Assembly: GCA_015499995.1 (NCBI GenBank)
Contig: JADNRV010000554.1
Span: 1 to 25,091 of the forward strand
Reading direction: 5' to 3'
Origin: Flammula alnicola
Lineage: Eukaryota; Basidiomycota; Agaricomycetes; Agaricales; Strophariaceae
Length of the DNA stretch: 25,091 bases
Position 1 is the stretch's first letter, and each line of letters opens with the position of its first letter. Made by a program: the position numbers and the translations under genes. Of this stretch, positions 9,301-19,992 are shown piece after piece. The notes beneath the pieces were generated by a model, which saw only the letters and a list, made by a program, of their open reading frames with translations, was not told the DNA's origin and did no database searches.

Positions 9301-11396
9301 AATATCTGAATCTTCGAAAATATTCCCTCTTGAACGCTCATGATTAGTTCCTCCTAGAAATAAATTTCTAGCGGACGATATGCAGCCCTACACACCCTCG
9401 AGCTCCTCGCCGTTCTTCAGCTCCAGAATATCATCTGCGAGATTTCCAGGAAATTTATGCCGGTGAGCCGTTCGAATATTCAAAGAATTTGATTTGCCAA
9501 CCGCCGGCCAGATCAAGAAATTGAAGAATATTCCCCCCGGAAATTCAATTCCAACTCAGAACAGCACCGTTGAACACAGCTAGAAATCTCCTACTTAAGC
9601 GTCCTCATCCAAGAAATACTGCCCACTTCAGCGGCACCCGTCCTCAGAATAAACACTTCTCATTCCATCCTCAAATTCGTCGAATATCTCAGCGTGAAAA
9701 AGGGATTTTGTGCCCGATTTACTTCTGACACCCGGACTCGAAATCAAGACCCCCCTTAAAAACGAAGCGAGGGCCTCAAATCCCGACGCGTTCAAGTCCT
9801 CGCCTCTAGATTCTTCTTTCCGACGTGTCCGTAAAGCCAATTGCCCAATTCCTCAAATCTTCTGAACGGCAGCGTTGCCTATCGACTGACGACAAACCCC
9901 TGCGTGGAGACGGCAAACCCAAGACGGCAACCCCAAAGTTGACACGTCGAAGCGCATATACACCATTTTCCTCCTGCAAATTTCGTAGCACCTTTGTCTA
10001 GCCCTTTTGGAATCCTAGGAGCTTCACAATTTTTGGATACAAGCATCTCTGAGCTACACGATGCCATACACGAAATCGAGGACCGTCCCATCTACAATGA
10101 CTTGTTGCCATGTATTCATAGCGTTCTATCTGCTCTGAAGAGAACAAGATGTTAGGCGCAGATTTTATGGCAAAAATTGCCAACCGATCAAGCTCTCGGA
10201 ATTTCTGATTGTACTCGAGGTGTCTCTGACTTCGGCGAAAAATCAGGTAGATACTCTCCCCTCGCCTACCAAATGACAATGCTTACTCTGCCGACAGAGA
10301 GCTCTCCCACCTACCCCAGACAATCAACCTTCATGTCAAGTGAAAGACAGGTTTTCTGGTCTGAGCGACAATCTCAATAAACAAGCTATATTTGCACAGC
10401 TTTCCTCGTGGAATTCCTCTCAGTTCCACTAATTGCCAATGATCGCAGAACCAATAGCTCACTAGGACAATCCAACGCCAGGTGAGTCCCAAATCTTTGC
10501 GTTCAGGCTATAAATGACGCCCCTTTACAGATTTTCAACGTTCAATACCGTTTCCTCGTCCCCTATTTCGTGGCAAAAATAGACTTCAGATCTCGGGAAG
10601 CTATTTGGACCATTATTTCCGTACATGGACTTCAGTGACGTTATCGTGCTTGGATCCTTGTTCGTTAGCCAAGTCTCTGGAACTTGATTTGCTGTGACTC
10701 TTCCTGCTTGTACGTGCTACTCAGTCTTGCAGGCCAGCATCTTCCGGTATCTCTATCATCTCATCGTGACACTTCTACCCTACCTTGGGGTTACTTTCGG
10801 CACCTGCCTATGCACGTTCAGAGTTGCAACCGTCGACTCGGGAGAGTCGGGAGACGCGCGGTTCAGCCCTAAGGCGCCAATCTCATAAATTGATGTCCCA
10901 TTGGGTACGTCGAGTTCCTGTCAAAATATATAGGCAATTTGTTGAGAGGCTGCGAAACAGATCCGGATTTCTCCTTGTCAGATTGATCTGACGGCCAGGC
11001 CCTACATAAGCAGCGAAACTTTCCCGGAACAATTGTCGGGATTCCAAGTATACCCACGCCTGACCCGTTGAATAACAACCAGCGAAGCATGGATACATTC
11101 GGTTGTGAGTTTACAAGCCTAATGTGTGATTTCTACACAAAAGGTCTACTCGCACCTAACACTGCCAAAGGTTCTATACACGATCCTGATCAACAAAAAA
11201 AACGACAACGACTTCCTATCTATAACAATGCTGTGCGCATGCGCAAGGCAAGGAAACGATCTCAATTCTGCATATCTCGGCGCGAAGTTGGTCGTGTGGA
11301 GGTGACATGTCTCTCTTTCGTCCTTCTGTCTCTCCATCTTTTTTTTTCTTTCACCATCGACTGTAGGACTGGTGGCATTTCATTCTCCTTTCAGCC

Positions 11397-11545
11397 CTGC
11401 TGACGCCCCTTCTCCTCGGCGCCGACTCGTCACGTACGCTCGGAACGGCGTTGGACCCGCTCAGCGACACGCAGTGCAACCTACGCTTGGTCGTCTTCCT
11501 CTTCAACGGGATCCTCGGTACCATGAGCTTTGCCTCACGATCTCG
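11397..11545 (+). pseudogene. Orphan last exon of the PXA gene
   Basis: A duplicate of PXA exon 3 (5492-5649), preceded by a pyrimidine tract and an intact CTTTCAG acceptor. The frame still reads ALLTPLLLGADSSRTLGTAL and DPLSDTQCNLRLVVFLFNG, but the equivalent of the terminal LFPELGGGS is replaced and the frame runs on to an unrelated stop. No PXA exon 1 or 2 lies upstream, so it cannot make the protein. It marks the left breakpoint of copy B. Confidence 0.85.
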
Positions 11546-12071
11546 ACTTGTATGCTTTTCCCACGATTTAAGTAGACTTGTATGCATTAAGTACCTACTA
11601 CATACCACATATGAGCGACCAACCTTGTTATATTAATGCCTCCATATATGTGGTTCTTTCTTGCAGGTCTGTCGGGCCATTACTGTACTGCATCGAATTA
11701 TGGTACGACGATTTTAAGCGACTATACACTGTGTTGAACGATTTCACATCACTACGGCACTACACAATACTCTATATGTCCTCGGCTTCCGTATCCCTCG
11801 TCCTCTATGCAGTTGAGTGCAACCGTCTAAATAAGACAAAGCCAGATGAAATTCAATCCGAAATATGTACATCTAAAAAGAAAAGCAAGGCCGCATTCCT
11901 TCCGGCTCAGTGCTATCCGCCGGTCGCAAAATACGACAGCTGCTGCGGTATAAAGCAGGCAGCACAAAAAGTGTAAATGCTGCCTCAGCTGTTCTTCCTC
12001 CTTTTTATCTTCCATTTCCTTTGTGGGTTCCTCCGCTGCAAAACTCTCCAAGATAAACATGAGAACAACAG
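11546..12071. other. 3' intergenic region of copy B
   Basis: About 530 bases downstream of the orphan PXA exon and downstream of small gene B. It is equivalent to 5650-6389 in copy A but shorter. It contains one conserved UGUACAUA site (minus, 11864-11871). I see no gene. Confidence 0.55.
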
Positions 12072-12084
12072 TCAAATATGTACA
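11864..12084 (-). promoter_or_regulatory. Two Puf-type UGUACAUA elements at the 3' end of small gene B
   Basis: TGTACATA on the minus strand at 12077-12084 and 11864-11871, matching the two sites behind small gene A. The first now lies just inside the extended reading frame of gene B (its TGA is at 12072-12074), whereas in gene A it is fully in the 3' UTR. Regulatory role inferred. Confidence 0.45.
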
Positions 12085-13015
12085 TGGGGAGAAGGAAGAA
12101 AGGAGAGAGAACAGACGTCCCATCCTGCATAGGATGAAAGATGAGGGATGTGTCGAGCAACCACCATGAAGAGGTCCGGAATATACAAGTCCAACGCGAC
12201 TAGGACGAAGACGATGGGCGCGAAAGATGGAGGTGGCATGTTGGGGCTGTAGGAAGACAAGTGATCGTCTGTCAAGGGGCCTTCAATCCGGTCTACATAG
12301 CGCGAGTCAAACCTGCGACAAATTCTTGCTGCATAAGAGAAGGAAATGGACAGTGATGAGCATTGGGCGGTAGACAAAGGCGAGGTAGAGAGGAAATGAA
12401 GAACTTACAAGAATGATTGCGGCGAGGTTATGACCACGTCGGTCATATTCTTGGACATTGTGCAGAGTTTCGTCGAGTTGCGGTTGGTGTTCTTCACCTG
12501 CAGGACGGGGCACCTTTTTTTAATCATCAGAAGAGAAATAGAGAGAATCCAAAAAAAGCGCGACATACCAGTGGTGGCACCGTGAGTTGACCTCCATGGC
12601 GTGCAGGTGGGACATTCAACTCGACGCGTTCTTCGTCGTAGATAGTGTTCTAGATAATAATAAAACATAGTTAGCTTCTTGCCAAAAAAAAGAAAACAAA
12701 GAGAGGAAGCAGAAAAAAGGCCAGCATAAAGATACTTACGAACAGGCGGTCGATGCCAGTTCCATCAACGAGCATTGGAACGGACCGCATGTAAGGATGG
12801 AACCGACCAATACGTGTCTCGCGATAGCTTGGAAGACGCGAGGAATCGACGAGGCCGGTGGCCTCCTCGAACGAGGGCAGGCGCGTTTCAACAGCGGCCT
12901 TCGCCTTGCCCTTGTCCTGGTTGGCGTTGTCGCTGGCGTTTTCAGTGGCGAACGTTGCAGCGGTGGTGTCGTCGACGGTGGCCATAACTTCGACAGAGGA
13001 GGAAGGACAATCCAT
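12072..13015 (-). CDS. Small tail-anchored membrane protein, paralogue B, with C-terminal extension
   Basis: Tandem paralogue of the gene at 6390-7270, with the same five-exon layout: 12740-13015, 12569-12649, 12409-12513, 12297-12328 and 12072-12246 (222 residues). The conserved core is retained: RLPSFEEATGLVDSSRLPSY, SVPMLVDGTGIDRLF, NTIYDEERVELNVPPARHGG, QLDETLHNVQEYDRRGHN. In exon 2 I count six silent codon differences from A and one replacement (Arg to His), which indicates purifying selection. The hydrophobic segment is present (SFAPIVFVLVALDLYIPDLF). Where A ends GCT TGA, B has GCT CGA, so the frame runs 27 residues further (RHIPHLSSYAGWDV...). The membrane segment is therefore no longer at the extreme end. 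As in A, an in-frame ATG TAG overlaps the exon 4 donor. Expression is unproven, and the TATA-like element is weaker than in A. Confidence 0.68.
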
Positions 13016-13172
13016 AGTTGAGTGTAAAATATGGGGAAGGCTGAGAAATTGCTGAATGGAGGATGGAGGAAAAGGAAGACGCGACTTTTGAACCCATTTT
13101 AAAGGTCAGGGCCGTCCAGGGCATATTGCATGGTGACCGAGTGTGTTGGAAAAAGCGGAGAAGCACTAAGGG

Positions 13173-13195
13173 TTGCGCTAGGGTTGCGCTAGGGA
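13173..13195. repeat. 11-bp tandem doublet GGTTGCGCTAG
   Basis: GGGTTGCGCTAGGGTTGCGCTA: two head-to-tail copies of an 11-bp word in the upstream region of small gene B. Copy A has only a single diverged version (near 7433-7445). Confidence 0.7.
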
Positions 13196-16100
13196 GGTCG
13201 GACATTGCCTATTCGAAGGTGCGCAGTTGACATTTTTGCTCGAAGGTTAAAAAAGAAGTTCTGGGCAGAGTATGTACATGATCATAAGAGGCATGCGCCG
13301 TAAGATCTTCGATGGATTGCCATGTTTGACTGTGATGGCGGCTCGGTTCTGAAAATTAAGTTTAAAAAAAATTCTGACCCAAAAAAACGCCGCCTGAAAA
13401 GTGAATGGATTTTTCCAGTCACCGTTGTTCAACGTTCAACGTTCAGATTTGATGCCCGTGTTTGGAATTTATTCCTTCCTGCCGACGCACGCCGAGAGCT
13501 TCAGGACCCCGTTCAGCAGCGTCCATCCCCGTCCCATAGAGATGGAGAGATTTGGTCGCACCAGGTCAGGGTCAATAAGTCATGACATCCCCACCAACTC
13601 GAATGCCCAACAACGCCCGCTGTAACGAGTTCCCGGGAACGAATGACATATCATGTTCTCCATGTGATGGTGATGGGTTACACAGCGGTGAAGTTGGCCC
13701 AGAGGAGCGGAAGAATGCTGTCCACGAACGAGGGGAAGGTTCAAGATAGCCTGGTCGAAGGTTTCGCTCGTTTACACCCGTCTCCCGAGTTCTTCTCGTC
13801 TTCATGGTACTCATATGTAGGTGGGTTCTAGGAAGCTTCTTCTTTTTCACCTACAAGGGGCGCATTCTTGCTCGTGTTCCGCGTCGCTTGGAATCCTCAG
13901 CTTGGACCTAGGAAGTTAAGCCCCAAATCGTCGAATATTCTTTGCATAATTCCGGTAAAACATGGGCCGCGCCTGCAGATATTGCATTCGACGCGTTTCG
14001 ACGACAATGTCGGGCGAAGTCGCCCCACAGGAGGCGAATTCTCGAACCTATTCCCACGCACGACGCGTTCATGCCAAATTTGGGCAAAAGGTCGGTCCCG
14101 CCCTGGCGGGGTCACGGATGTGAGTCACTCGCCTCTCATAGCCTACATAAAAGACAATGAAGCGAACTGAAGTTAGCCTTTCGTTCTTTCCCCTTCCGCC
14201 ATGTGCAGGATAAATTTTGTAAATGTGTTCTTTGTGAATGGTCAATCATTGTCGGCGCTAAGCCTTGATAAGACCCATTCGATGTATCGATCTCAAGGAT
14301 ATCTCCTCAAGACCGCCCAAGACCGCAAGATCATGAAGACCTTCAAGACAATGAGGTCGTCGTCATAGAAGAGACGACTACCCGGCCGCCAACTCGATGG
14401 CTGCAAAATGCAAGGATTCAAGACAAAACTCACCGTTCGTGCTCTTGTGGCCCCAAGCAACGTTACAGCTTGTCTCTTTCAACGTGCTGACCCACAAGCT
14501 ATGCCCTCCTTCACCAGGACTTTAAGATGTGGGTGACGGGTACAATGTTTTTGGGGATCCTGTCGCAGGTCGCCCGTCCCCTCAGTAATTGTGCTTTGTT
14601 TCTCGATGCAGTTGGCGACTGTCTTACTTGAGGTTCTCTGTGCTGGCTATGCTGCGGTGCTCTGTGCGACTTTAGAATGTTGTCTTGGAAGACATCAAGA
14701 CCAAGCATTGGAAATCCCCAACCATCTGTGATTTTTCCCCGCAACGAGGTCTTCAACCGGATTTCCTCGACCATGAACAATGCAAGATGATTTTCTTGAA
14801 GATATTGAGTTTGAGAAATGCAGGCAGCAAGATATTCGACCGCGAAGTGCGCGAGCAACTCGACATTGTGGTCAAGAAGGGTTCTGTTCAAGGCGCAAGG
14901 TCGATAACGAAGGTAATTCAGCAACGGTGGCCCAAGTCATCAAATTTCGAAGATGCCGTGGCAGTGGCCCCCCGGTCCAATTCGGGCGTGAATATCTTGG
15001 ACAATATTTCCTCGCTCATGTGCTCTCTGAATTCCTCCTAGGAATATTTTTTCTAGCGGCAAGTATGCTCGCCTTACACACTCTCGACCTCCTCGCCGTC
15101 CAGAACATCGAGGGATTTCCAGGAAATTTATGCCGGTCGGCCGCTGGTCAGCCGCTCGAATGTGCGAGGAACTCAATTTGAGACTGCCGGTCAGATCAAG
15201 AACATTTCCCCGGAAATTCAATTCCAACTCAGAACCGCGTCGTTCCCAGCTAGAAATCTCCAGAAATCTCCTCGTTCAGACGTCCTCGTTCAGGAAATAC
15301 TGCCCGTCTCAGTGGCACCTGTCCTCAGAATAATAGCTCTCAGAGCGCCCTCAGGCCTCATATTCATCGGATATCTCAGCGTGAAATGGGAATTTTTTGT
15401 CCCCGGTTTACTCCTGACACCCAGACTCGAAATCGAGATCCCTTAAAAACGAAACGAAAGCCCCAAATTCTGACGCGTTCAAGTCCTTGCCTCTAGACTC
15501 CTCTTTCCAATACATCCATAAACCCAACCGACCGATTCCTCAAGTCGTTTGATCACTCTCGGGCGACCAGAGACCTCTGAATGGGGACGGCAAATCCATC
15601 TGACACATTTGCTAGCACGTCGAAGTGCATATACCCCATTTTTCCTCCCAAAAATTCTGTAGCAGCTTTATCCTGGCCTTTTTGGAACCTCAGGCCCATT
15701 CAAAACTTCTGGGTACAACGTACTACGTAGAAGTATACGAAGCAACTCTTACTCTGCGAAGTCCAAGACAGGCGAAGGGCACGACATGTTTGATGAGGAT
15801 GGCAAAAAATTACAACACGGTCGAGTGAAGGACTCAGAATTTCTTATCGTACTCGACCTGTCTCTGATTTCGCCGCGGAATCGGGTAAATGCTCTTCCCT
15901 CGCCTACCCAAATGACAACGCTTATTCCACTGGCAGAGGAATCTCTGACCTACCCAAGACAAAAAACCTTGATGTGTTCATGAGATCCATGTTTGCCCGT
16001 CTGAACAAGGATCTCAAAAGTCTATGTTTTCACGGCTTTTGTCGCCGAGTTCCTCCTATTTCGACGAATTTCCAATGGTTACAAAAACAATGGTTCAGTA

Positions 16101-16900
16101 GACAAGCCAGCGCCAGGTAAGAATTATAATTTCCCGCTCAGCCAGCTGTAATTGACACAGCCTGATAGGTTCTTAATGGTCGACGTCGTTTCCTCATCCC
16201 CTATTCTGTGGCAAAAATAGACTTCAGGTCTCGGGAAGCTATTTGGCCATTATTTCCGTACACGGACGCTAGTGACGTTATTGCCCTTGCATCCTTGTTC
16301 GCTCGCCAAGTCTCTGGGACTTGAGTTTTTCTGCTTGTATGTGCAGGACTAGTCCTAGGCGGTCTTGGAGGCCAGCAGCTTCCGCCACCTCTATCATTTC
16401 ATCGTTGCATTTCCGCCCTACCTTTAGGTCAATCTCGCGAGTCGCCAACTGCCTATGTACGATCAGAGCGACTACCATTGACCGAGATCCGCGCTTCAAC
16501 CCTCGGGCGCCAATCTCATAAATTGATGCCCCATTAAGTACGTCAAGTTCCTATCAAAACGTGTAGACAAAATGTCGGGAAGCCTTGAAGCAGCGAAACA
16601 GACGTGGCTTTCTGCTTGTCAAATTGGTCCGGCGGCCAGGCCCTAGACAGCGAAAGTTTTCCCAGAACAATTGTCACCGTTCCACGTACCCACGCACGAA
16701 CCCTTGAACAACCGACAAAGAATTTATACATTTGTCTGTGAATTTACTCTTCTAATGTGTGATTTCGCATCTAACATTGTCACAGGTGCTAGGGCCTGGC
16801 CAAGAAAACACAAAATATGACATTGTCAAATTTGGCTTCTCACCTACAGCAATGCCACACGCAAGAAAACGAGCTCAATTCTACATAAGTACTCTACATA
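13196..16900. other. Decayed, gene-free remainder of duplication copy B
   Basis: About 3.7 kb equivalent to 7440-11290. Open frames are short and mostly not shared with copy A. The best coding-like relic is 14685-15040 (listed separately). A plus-strand fragment at 15040-15180 (LAASMLALHTLDLLAVQNI) resembles the equivalent frame in copy A (near 9370-9450). I see no intact gene, RNA gene or transposon ends. Confidence 0.55.
14685..15041 (+). pseudogene. Broken coding-like fragment of unknown family, copy B
   Basis: Plus-strand frame containing HEQCKMIFLKILSLRNAGSK, IFDREVREQLDIVVKKGSVQ and a tail unlike copy A. The segment upstream that in copy A reads KSPTACDFFSRK is here KSPTICDFSPQR, in a different frame relation to the core. 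This is the same unknown family as 8880-9300, again without a continuous frame. The minus strand is also open, so strand and function are uncertain. Confidence 0.35.
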
Positions 16901-17835
16901 TCGCTGCAAAAATAAACTACAACGCCGTCGTCAGCGTGGTCAGGTCAGTGGTTGTGCGGATCTTTGTCAATAATGCAGCAACAGAATTGATGGGTTTTAG
17001 TGAATCGCCGAATAGGGCGTGATCGAAAAAAGAGGTCAACGAGATGGGTCAGCATTTGTGGCGAGAACTTTCCTGTCTCTCGCCACCTCAGAAAATCGCC
17101 GACACACTCATCAAGCCTCAGTTTTTCGAGGATTAGCTGGAAATTTTGCACCCGCCCGCCACGCCCTTTTCCAGCTCTGTTTAACACAGCATGACGCGTC
17201 GTGTCTGCGTAGGGATAAGTAATCTGTTTTTAGAACTTCATTGTGCCCACCCGCCCAATCTCGCTCACTTCAAACCCTACCAGGCATACATTTCGGCTTA
17301 AACACTACGGGCTTTCCCAAAACCAAAAGGCTACATCTACAGCCAAAGTATATCACTAGCTATATCGATCAGGATATCTACCCCCTCGTACTGCAAAAGA
17401 ATTACCATATCTCCTAGAATCTTCGGCACATAGTGGCTTCAAACACGTAGACCTCATCGTGGTAAGGGTGGATGCGAGAATATTAGGTTAGGACAGAGAC
17501 TGGCTTATCGTAACTTGAAGCAGTTGAACGTGCCTTTGAAAGGCAATTTTAAAGTTTGCGTTGACTGAGCAAGGGTTGCTATCTTACCAAGTGGAGAACG
17601 CAGTGGTGTATGTAAAACTAGGCTCTCCTTTGTGCTCGGTGATTAACAAATACAGATAATTGGATCGACTATTCTGTTCTAAAAGCCAAAGATCAGCTGC
17701 ATGTGGTGTGCACAACAATGAATAAGAATAAAACGACGTCAATCACGAAATAATATCCAACGATTCAAGACTTTAGTCACAAGTTTGTCCTTGGCTAGGC
17801 TCCATATGATGGACAGAGGAAGGTTATGCCTCTGT
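16901..17835. other. Unique intergenic region between the duplication and the DUF7704 pair
   Basis: About 930 bases. The right part (17200-17800) is AT-leaning and has no open frame over 60 codons on either strand. The left part has an 80-codon minus-strand frame (16945-17187) with no recognisable family or splice partners. Nothing else seen. Confidence 0.6.
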
Positions 17836-18629
17836 TTATTTCACCTTCGAGGCTTGCACCTGGGGTTGGCCAAAGTAATATCTCTTTCTCCCGATTCCGA
17901 GAAACCAGGAAATCCTACATAATCAACCTTCGACATTGACAGGAAGATGCGAAACTCTCTCTGCCCACGTACCGAGAGAGGTGTAACAAGAAGACAACAG
18001 TGAGGTTTCCATGGGTAGTTGTGTTCCACTGGAGAGGAAGATATTTGGTTTCCTCCGGAAGATTTATGAAAGTCAAGAATATACTAAATTATGGTGCGCG
18101 AGTCAGCCTCTACTATCGAACAGAGAGCAAGTCAGCTTACTGGATCAACTAGAAACGATAGCGTCAACAAGATTCTACCAAGCAGAGTGATGCACTTACG
18201 TCTGCCATTGATAGTGCACCAAGAAAGACACCCATGACCCTCTCCTGCCCGGCCAAGTTATTACTCAGGGTGTCTCGTACGGCACGGTATCCAAAAGATT
18301 GAATGACGAATAGCAAAAGGTAACCTAAAAACATGTCAGGTCAAAACATTTCCATACAGCAGAAGGAAGAGACGAACAAACAGTGAGTTGCCATGTTGCG
18401 ATTACTGCTCGAGGATCGAGATCCGTTGGTGGAGGTCCAGTGGGTGGTATGAGCTCGTTGTAAAACCATGCCGGGCCAAACATCAACGAGCCAATGATGG
18501 GGCCTATTTCAGAGACTTATGTACAAGTTGAGACGGGCCCACTGCAGACATATAAGCAGTTAACGCACTTGGTTCGAAGTAGAGGAAAATGAACTTGTAG
18601 TATCCCGGTAGCGTATCGAATTTTGTCAT
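17836..18629 (-). CDS. DUF7704-like four-helix membrane protein, paralogue 2
   Basis: Six exons on the minus strand, 18569-18629, 18378-18503, 18200-18324, 18141-18148, 17973-18083 and 17836-17914, give 169 residues. The order MTKFDTLPGYYKFIFLYFEP, GPAWFYNELIPP, DLDPRAVIATWQLTVC, FGYRAVRDTL, GALSMADLIHIFLTFINLP, WNTTTHGNLTVVFLLHLSR and GIGRKRYYFG matches the fungal DUF7704 pattern as I know it; the family name is from memory. Four hydrophobic stretches suggest an integral membrane protein with both ends on the same side. Function is unknown. Exon 4 is only 8 nt (TTGATCCA). Exons 3 to 6 have exactly the same lengths and phases as paralogue 1 (125, 8, 111, 79 nt), so both come from one tandem duplication. 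The start is the ATG at 18629, which gives an N-terminus that aligns with the paralogue. The intron 2 donor is the less common GTTCGT. Confidence 0.8.
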
Positions 18630-19099
18630 TTTTGTCGAGTGCTTTGTTGAGCGAAAGACAAGGGATGGATTGACCAAGTGTGCCAACTTGACTCGTTCCT
18701 AATTTATGGCAAGGAGTTCATGGTTTGTGCAGCTGACACATAGTGGGCGTATGTGTATTGTTTCTTTGTGTGCCATCATCAAGGGCACTTGGCCACTTGA
18801 GTCTCTTTGTGGAAGACCGCCCTGCGATAACCCTGCGATCAGCACGTAAGAGCAAACCACCTGTACCTTGTGGATAGTGGCCGATAGGTCTATCTCAATG
18901 TTGAAAAGAATATCGGCAACATACGCCACGAACGATATCTCGGCAAACATGATAAAAATCTTCTCGGACCCGCAATTTAGCTTCGCCGCACTTGAAGGTT
19001 TGAACAACGGAAAGATCCCATGACAGATAATCTGACAGATACACAGTTATGCAAAGAAAGAAACGCTCGGGTCTCCGTTAATGTCGGTATCAGTAGCCG
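18630..19099. other. Spacer between the two DUF7704-like genes
   Basis: 470 bases that should hold the promoter of paralogue 2 and the 3' end of paralogue 1. A 102-codon minus-strand frame (18699-19007) includes a hydrophobic stretch (FIMFAEISFVAYVADILF), but it does not align with either neighbour and has no splice partners that I can find, so I leave it uncalled. Confidence 0.5.
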
Positions 19100-19992
19100 C
19101 TATTTACTTTTGCCTGCTTTCGATGAGGACTTTCCGAAGTAATAGCGTGTACGACCAATTCCTGTATACCACGCCAGTCTAGAGCGAGCGCACAGAGGAA
19201 TTAACATTGTGAAAGCACAAGAAACAATTAATTGATAGCGTACCTGAAGAAGAATAGGACGATAACAACTGTGATGTTGCCGTGAGTCATACTGTTCCAA
19301 TTAGAAGGAGCGTATTTTAGGTCTGACGGAAGGCCAATGAAAGTAGCGACGATGCTTGAGGTGGATAAATTAGGAACGTGCCCCATATAACGAAAGGTCG
19401 TACGTACTGCGTCAGCTGGGATCCAGAGGTCCAGACAATGATGACAATCATCAGTTGAGGGTGTATGCTAGACAGAGAATAGAATGGAGGGCTCACGTCT
19501 GCAATGCCGAGCGCTAAGAAACTTGCACCAAGAATGCGTTCCTGTGCTGCAGGGTTACCGGGCAGCGCATCTCGAACCGCGCGAAAGACCAGAGACGAGA
19601 TAAGCCCCAAAAGAAAGTAACCTAGCAGTGGGAAGAGCAGTTGTGAGTACCGTTTGTGCTGCCGCGGACCACACAACTTCTGGCTGCACGAGGCGGTAGG
19701 GTGAGAGAAATACAACATACAATTTGTTAATTGCCATATAGCCATAAGAGTTCTTGGATCCAGTGGTGCGGTAGAAGCAGGCAATGTAGATGGAATAAGC
19801 TGGTGGTGAAACCACGACGAGCCGGGGAATACCCAGACCATGAGTGCAGGCGCGATCGTGGACACTGACAACGCATTCAACAAGAAATCAGGTATTTAAC
19901 TTAGATGCATATGACGAGAACTTACTGGGTTCCAAGTATAAGAAAAGGAGGCGATAGATGCCTGGCAATGCTGGAAAACTGTCTTGAGCCAT
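19100..19992 (-). CDS. DUF7704-like four-helix membrane protein, paralogue 1
   Basis: Six exons on the minus strand, 19926-19992, 19721-19864, 19497-19621, 19408-19415, 19244-19354 and 19100-19178, give 177 residues. The pattern is MAQDSFPALPGIYRLLFLYL, STIAPALMVWVFPGSSWFHH, LDPRTLMAIWQLTNC, LLGLISSLVFRAVRD, LGIADLTHIVATFIGLP, WNSMTHGNITVVIVLFFFR and GIGRTRYYFG. Hydrophobic stretches at about residues 12-34, 71-88, 97-122 and 136-156 suggest four membrane helices. Function is unknown, so the call rests on resemblance to fungal DUF7704 proteins. Exon 4 is an 8-nt micro-exon (CTGACGCA) that supplies Leu-Thr and part of His; without it the conserved AD-LTH-IV core cannot be read. It is divergent from the CofD-like gene, with about 154 bases between starts. 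Confidence 0.82.

Larger units (their letters stand above)
5400..11290. repeat. Tandem segmental duplication, copy A
   Basis: First unit of a direct tandem duplication, boundaries approximate. It runs from the pyrimidine-rich last intron of the PXA gene through its last exon, the small membrane-protein gene (6390-7270) and several kb of decayed sequence, to about the segment CAAGGAAACGATCTCAATTC near 11260. Matching landmarks in copy B: the PXA exon (5492 to 11397), the small-gene ATG (7270 to 13015), GAAGTTAAGCCCCAAATCGT (8218 to 13912), and the stretch TTGAGTCTGAGAAATGC (9119 to 14805). Offsets range from about 5.9 kb to 5.6 kb, so copy B has lost sequence overall or copy A has gained some. 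By eye the copies are about 75-85% alike with many small indels. Confidence 0.88.
7358..11290. other. Decayed, gene-free remainder of duplication copy A
   Basis: Nearly 4 kb without a gene I can support. Open frames on both strands are short, and most are broken differently in copy B. Coding-like fragments remain (see 8880-9300). Other visible items are a 49-bp tandem repeat (7778-7871), a 12-bp doublet AGACGTCCTGA at about 8984-9007, and an apparent acceptor site TTTCTCGATGCAG near 8909 that is also present in copy B (near 14611). No terminal inverted repeats, LTRs, reverse transcriptase or transposase motifs were recognised. Confidence 0.6.
11300..16900. repeat. Tandem segmental duplication, copy B
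   Basis: Second unit, in the same orientation as copy A. It begins in a pyrimidine-rich stretch equivalent to the PXA intron (about 11310-11395), continues with an orphan PXA last exon, the paralogous small gene (12072-13015) and a decayed remainder. It fades out near 16870-16900, where CAAGAAAACGAGCTCAATTC still matches copy A. Beyond that the sequence is unique to this window. The start at a partial gene shows that copy B is the derived copy at its left end. Confidence 0.88.

Noticed and set aside
5400..16900. The repeated block as a transposon or a pair of LTRs
   Set aside because: No terminal inverted repeats, no target-site duplication, no reverse transcriptase, integrase or transposase motif; the repeat is a head-to-tail copy of local genomic sequence including part of a gene.
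18699..19007. 102-codon minus-strand frame with a hydrophobic stretch between the DUF7704 genes
   Set aside because: Does not align with either paralogue, no splice signals linking it to them, and it occupies their promoter/3' region.
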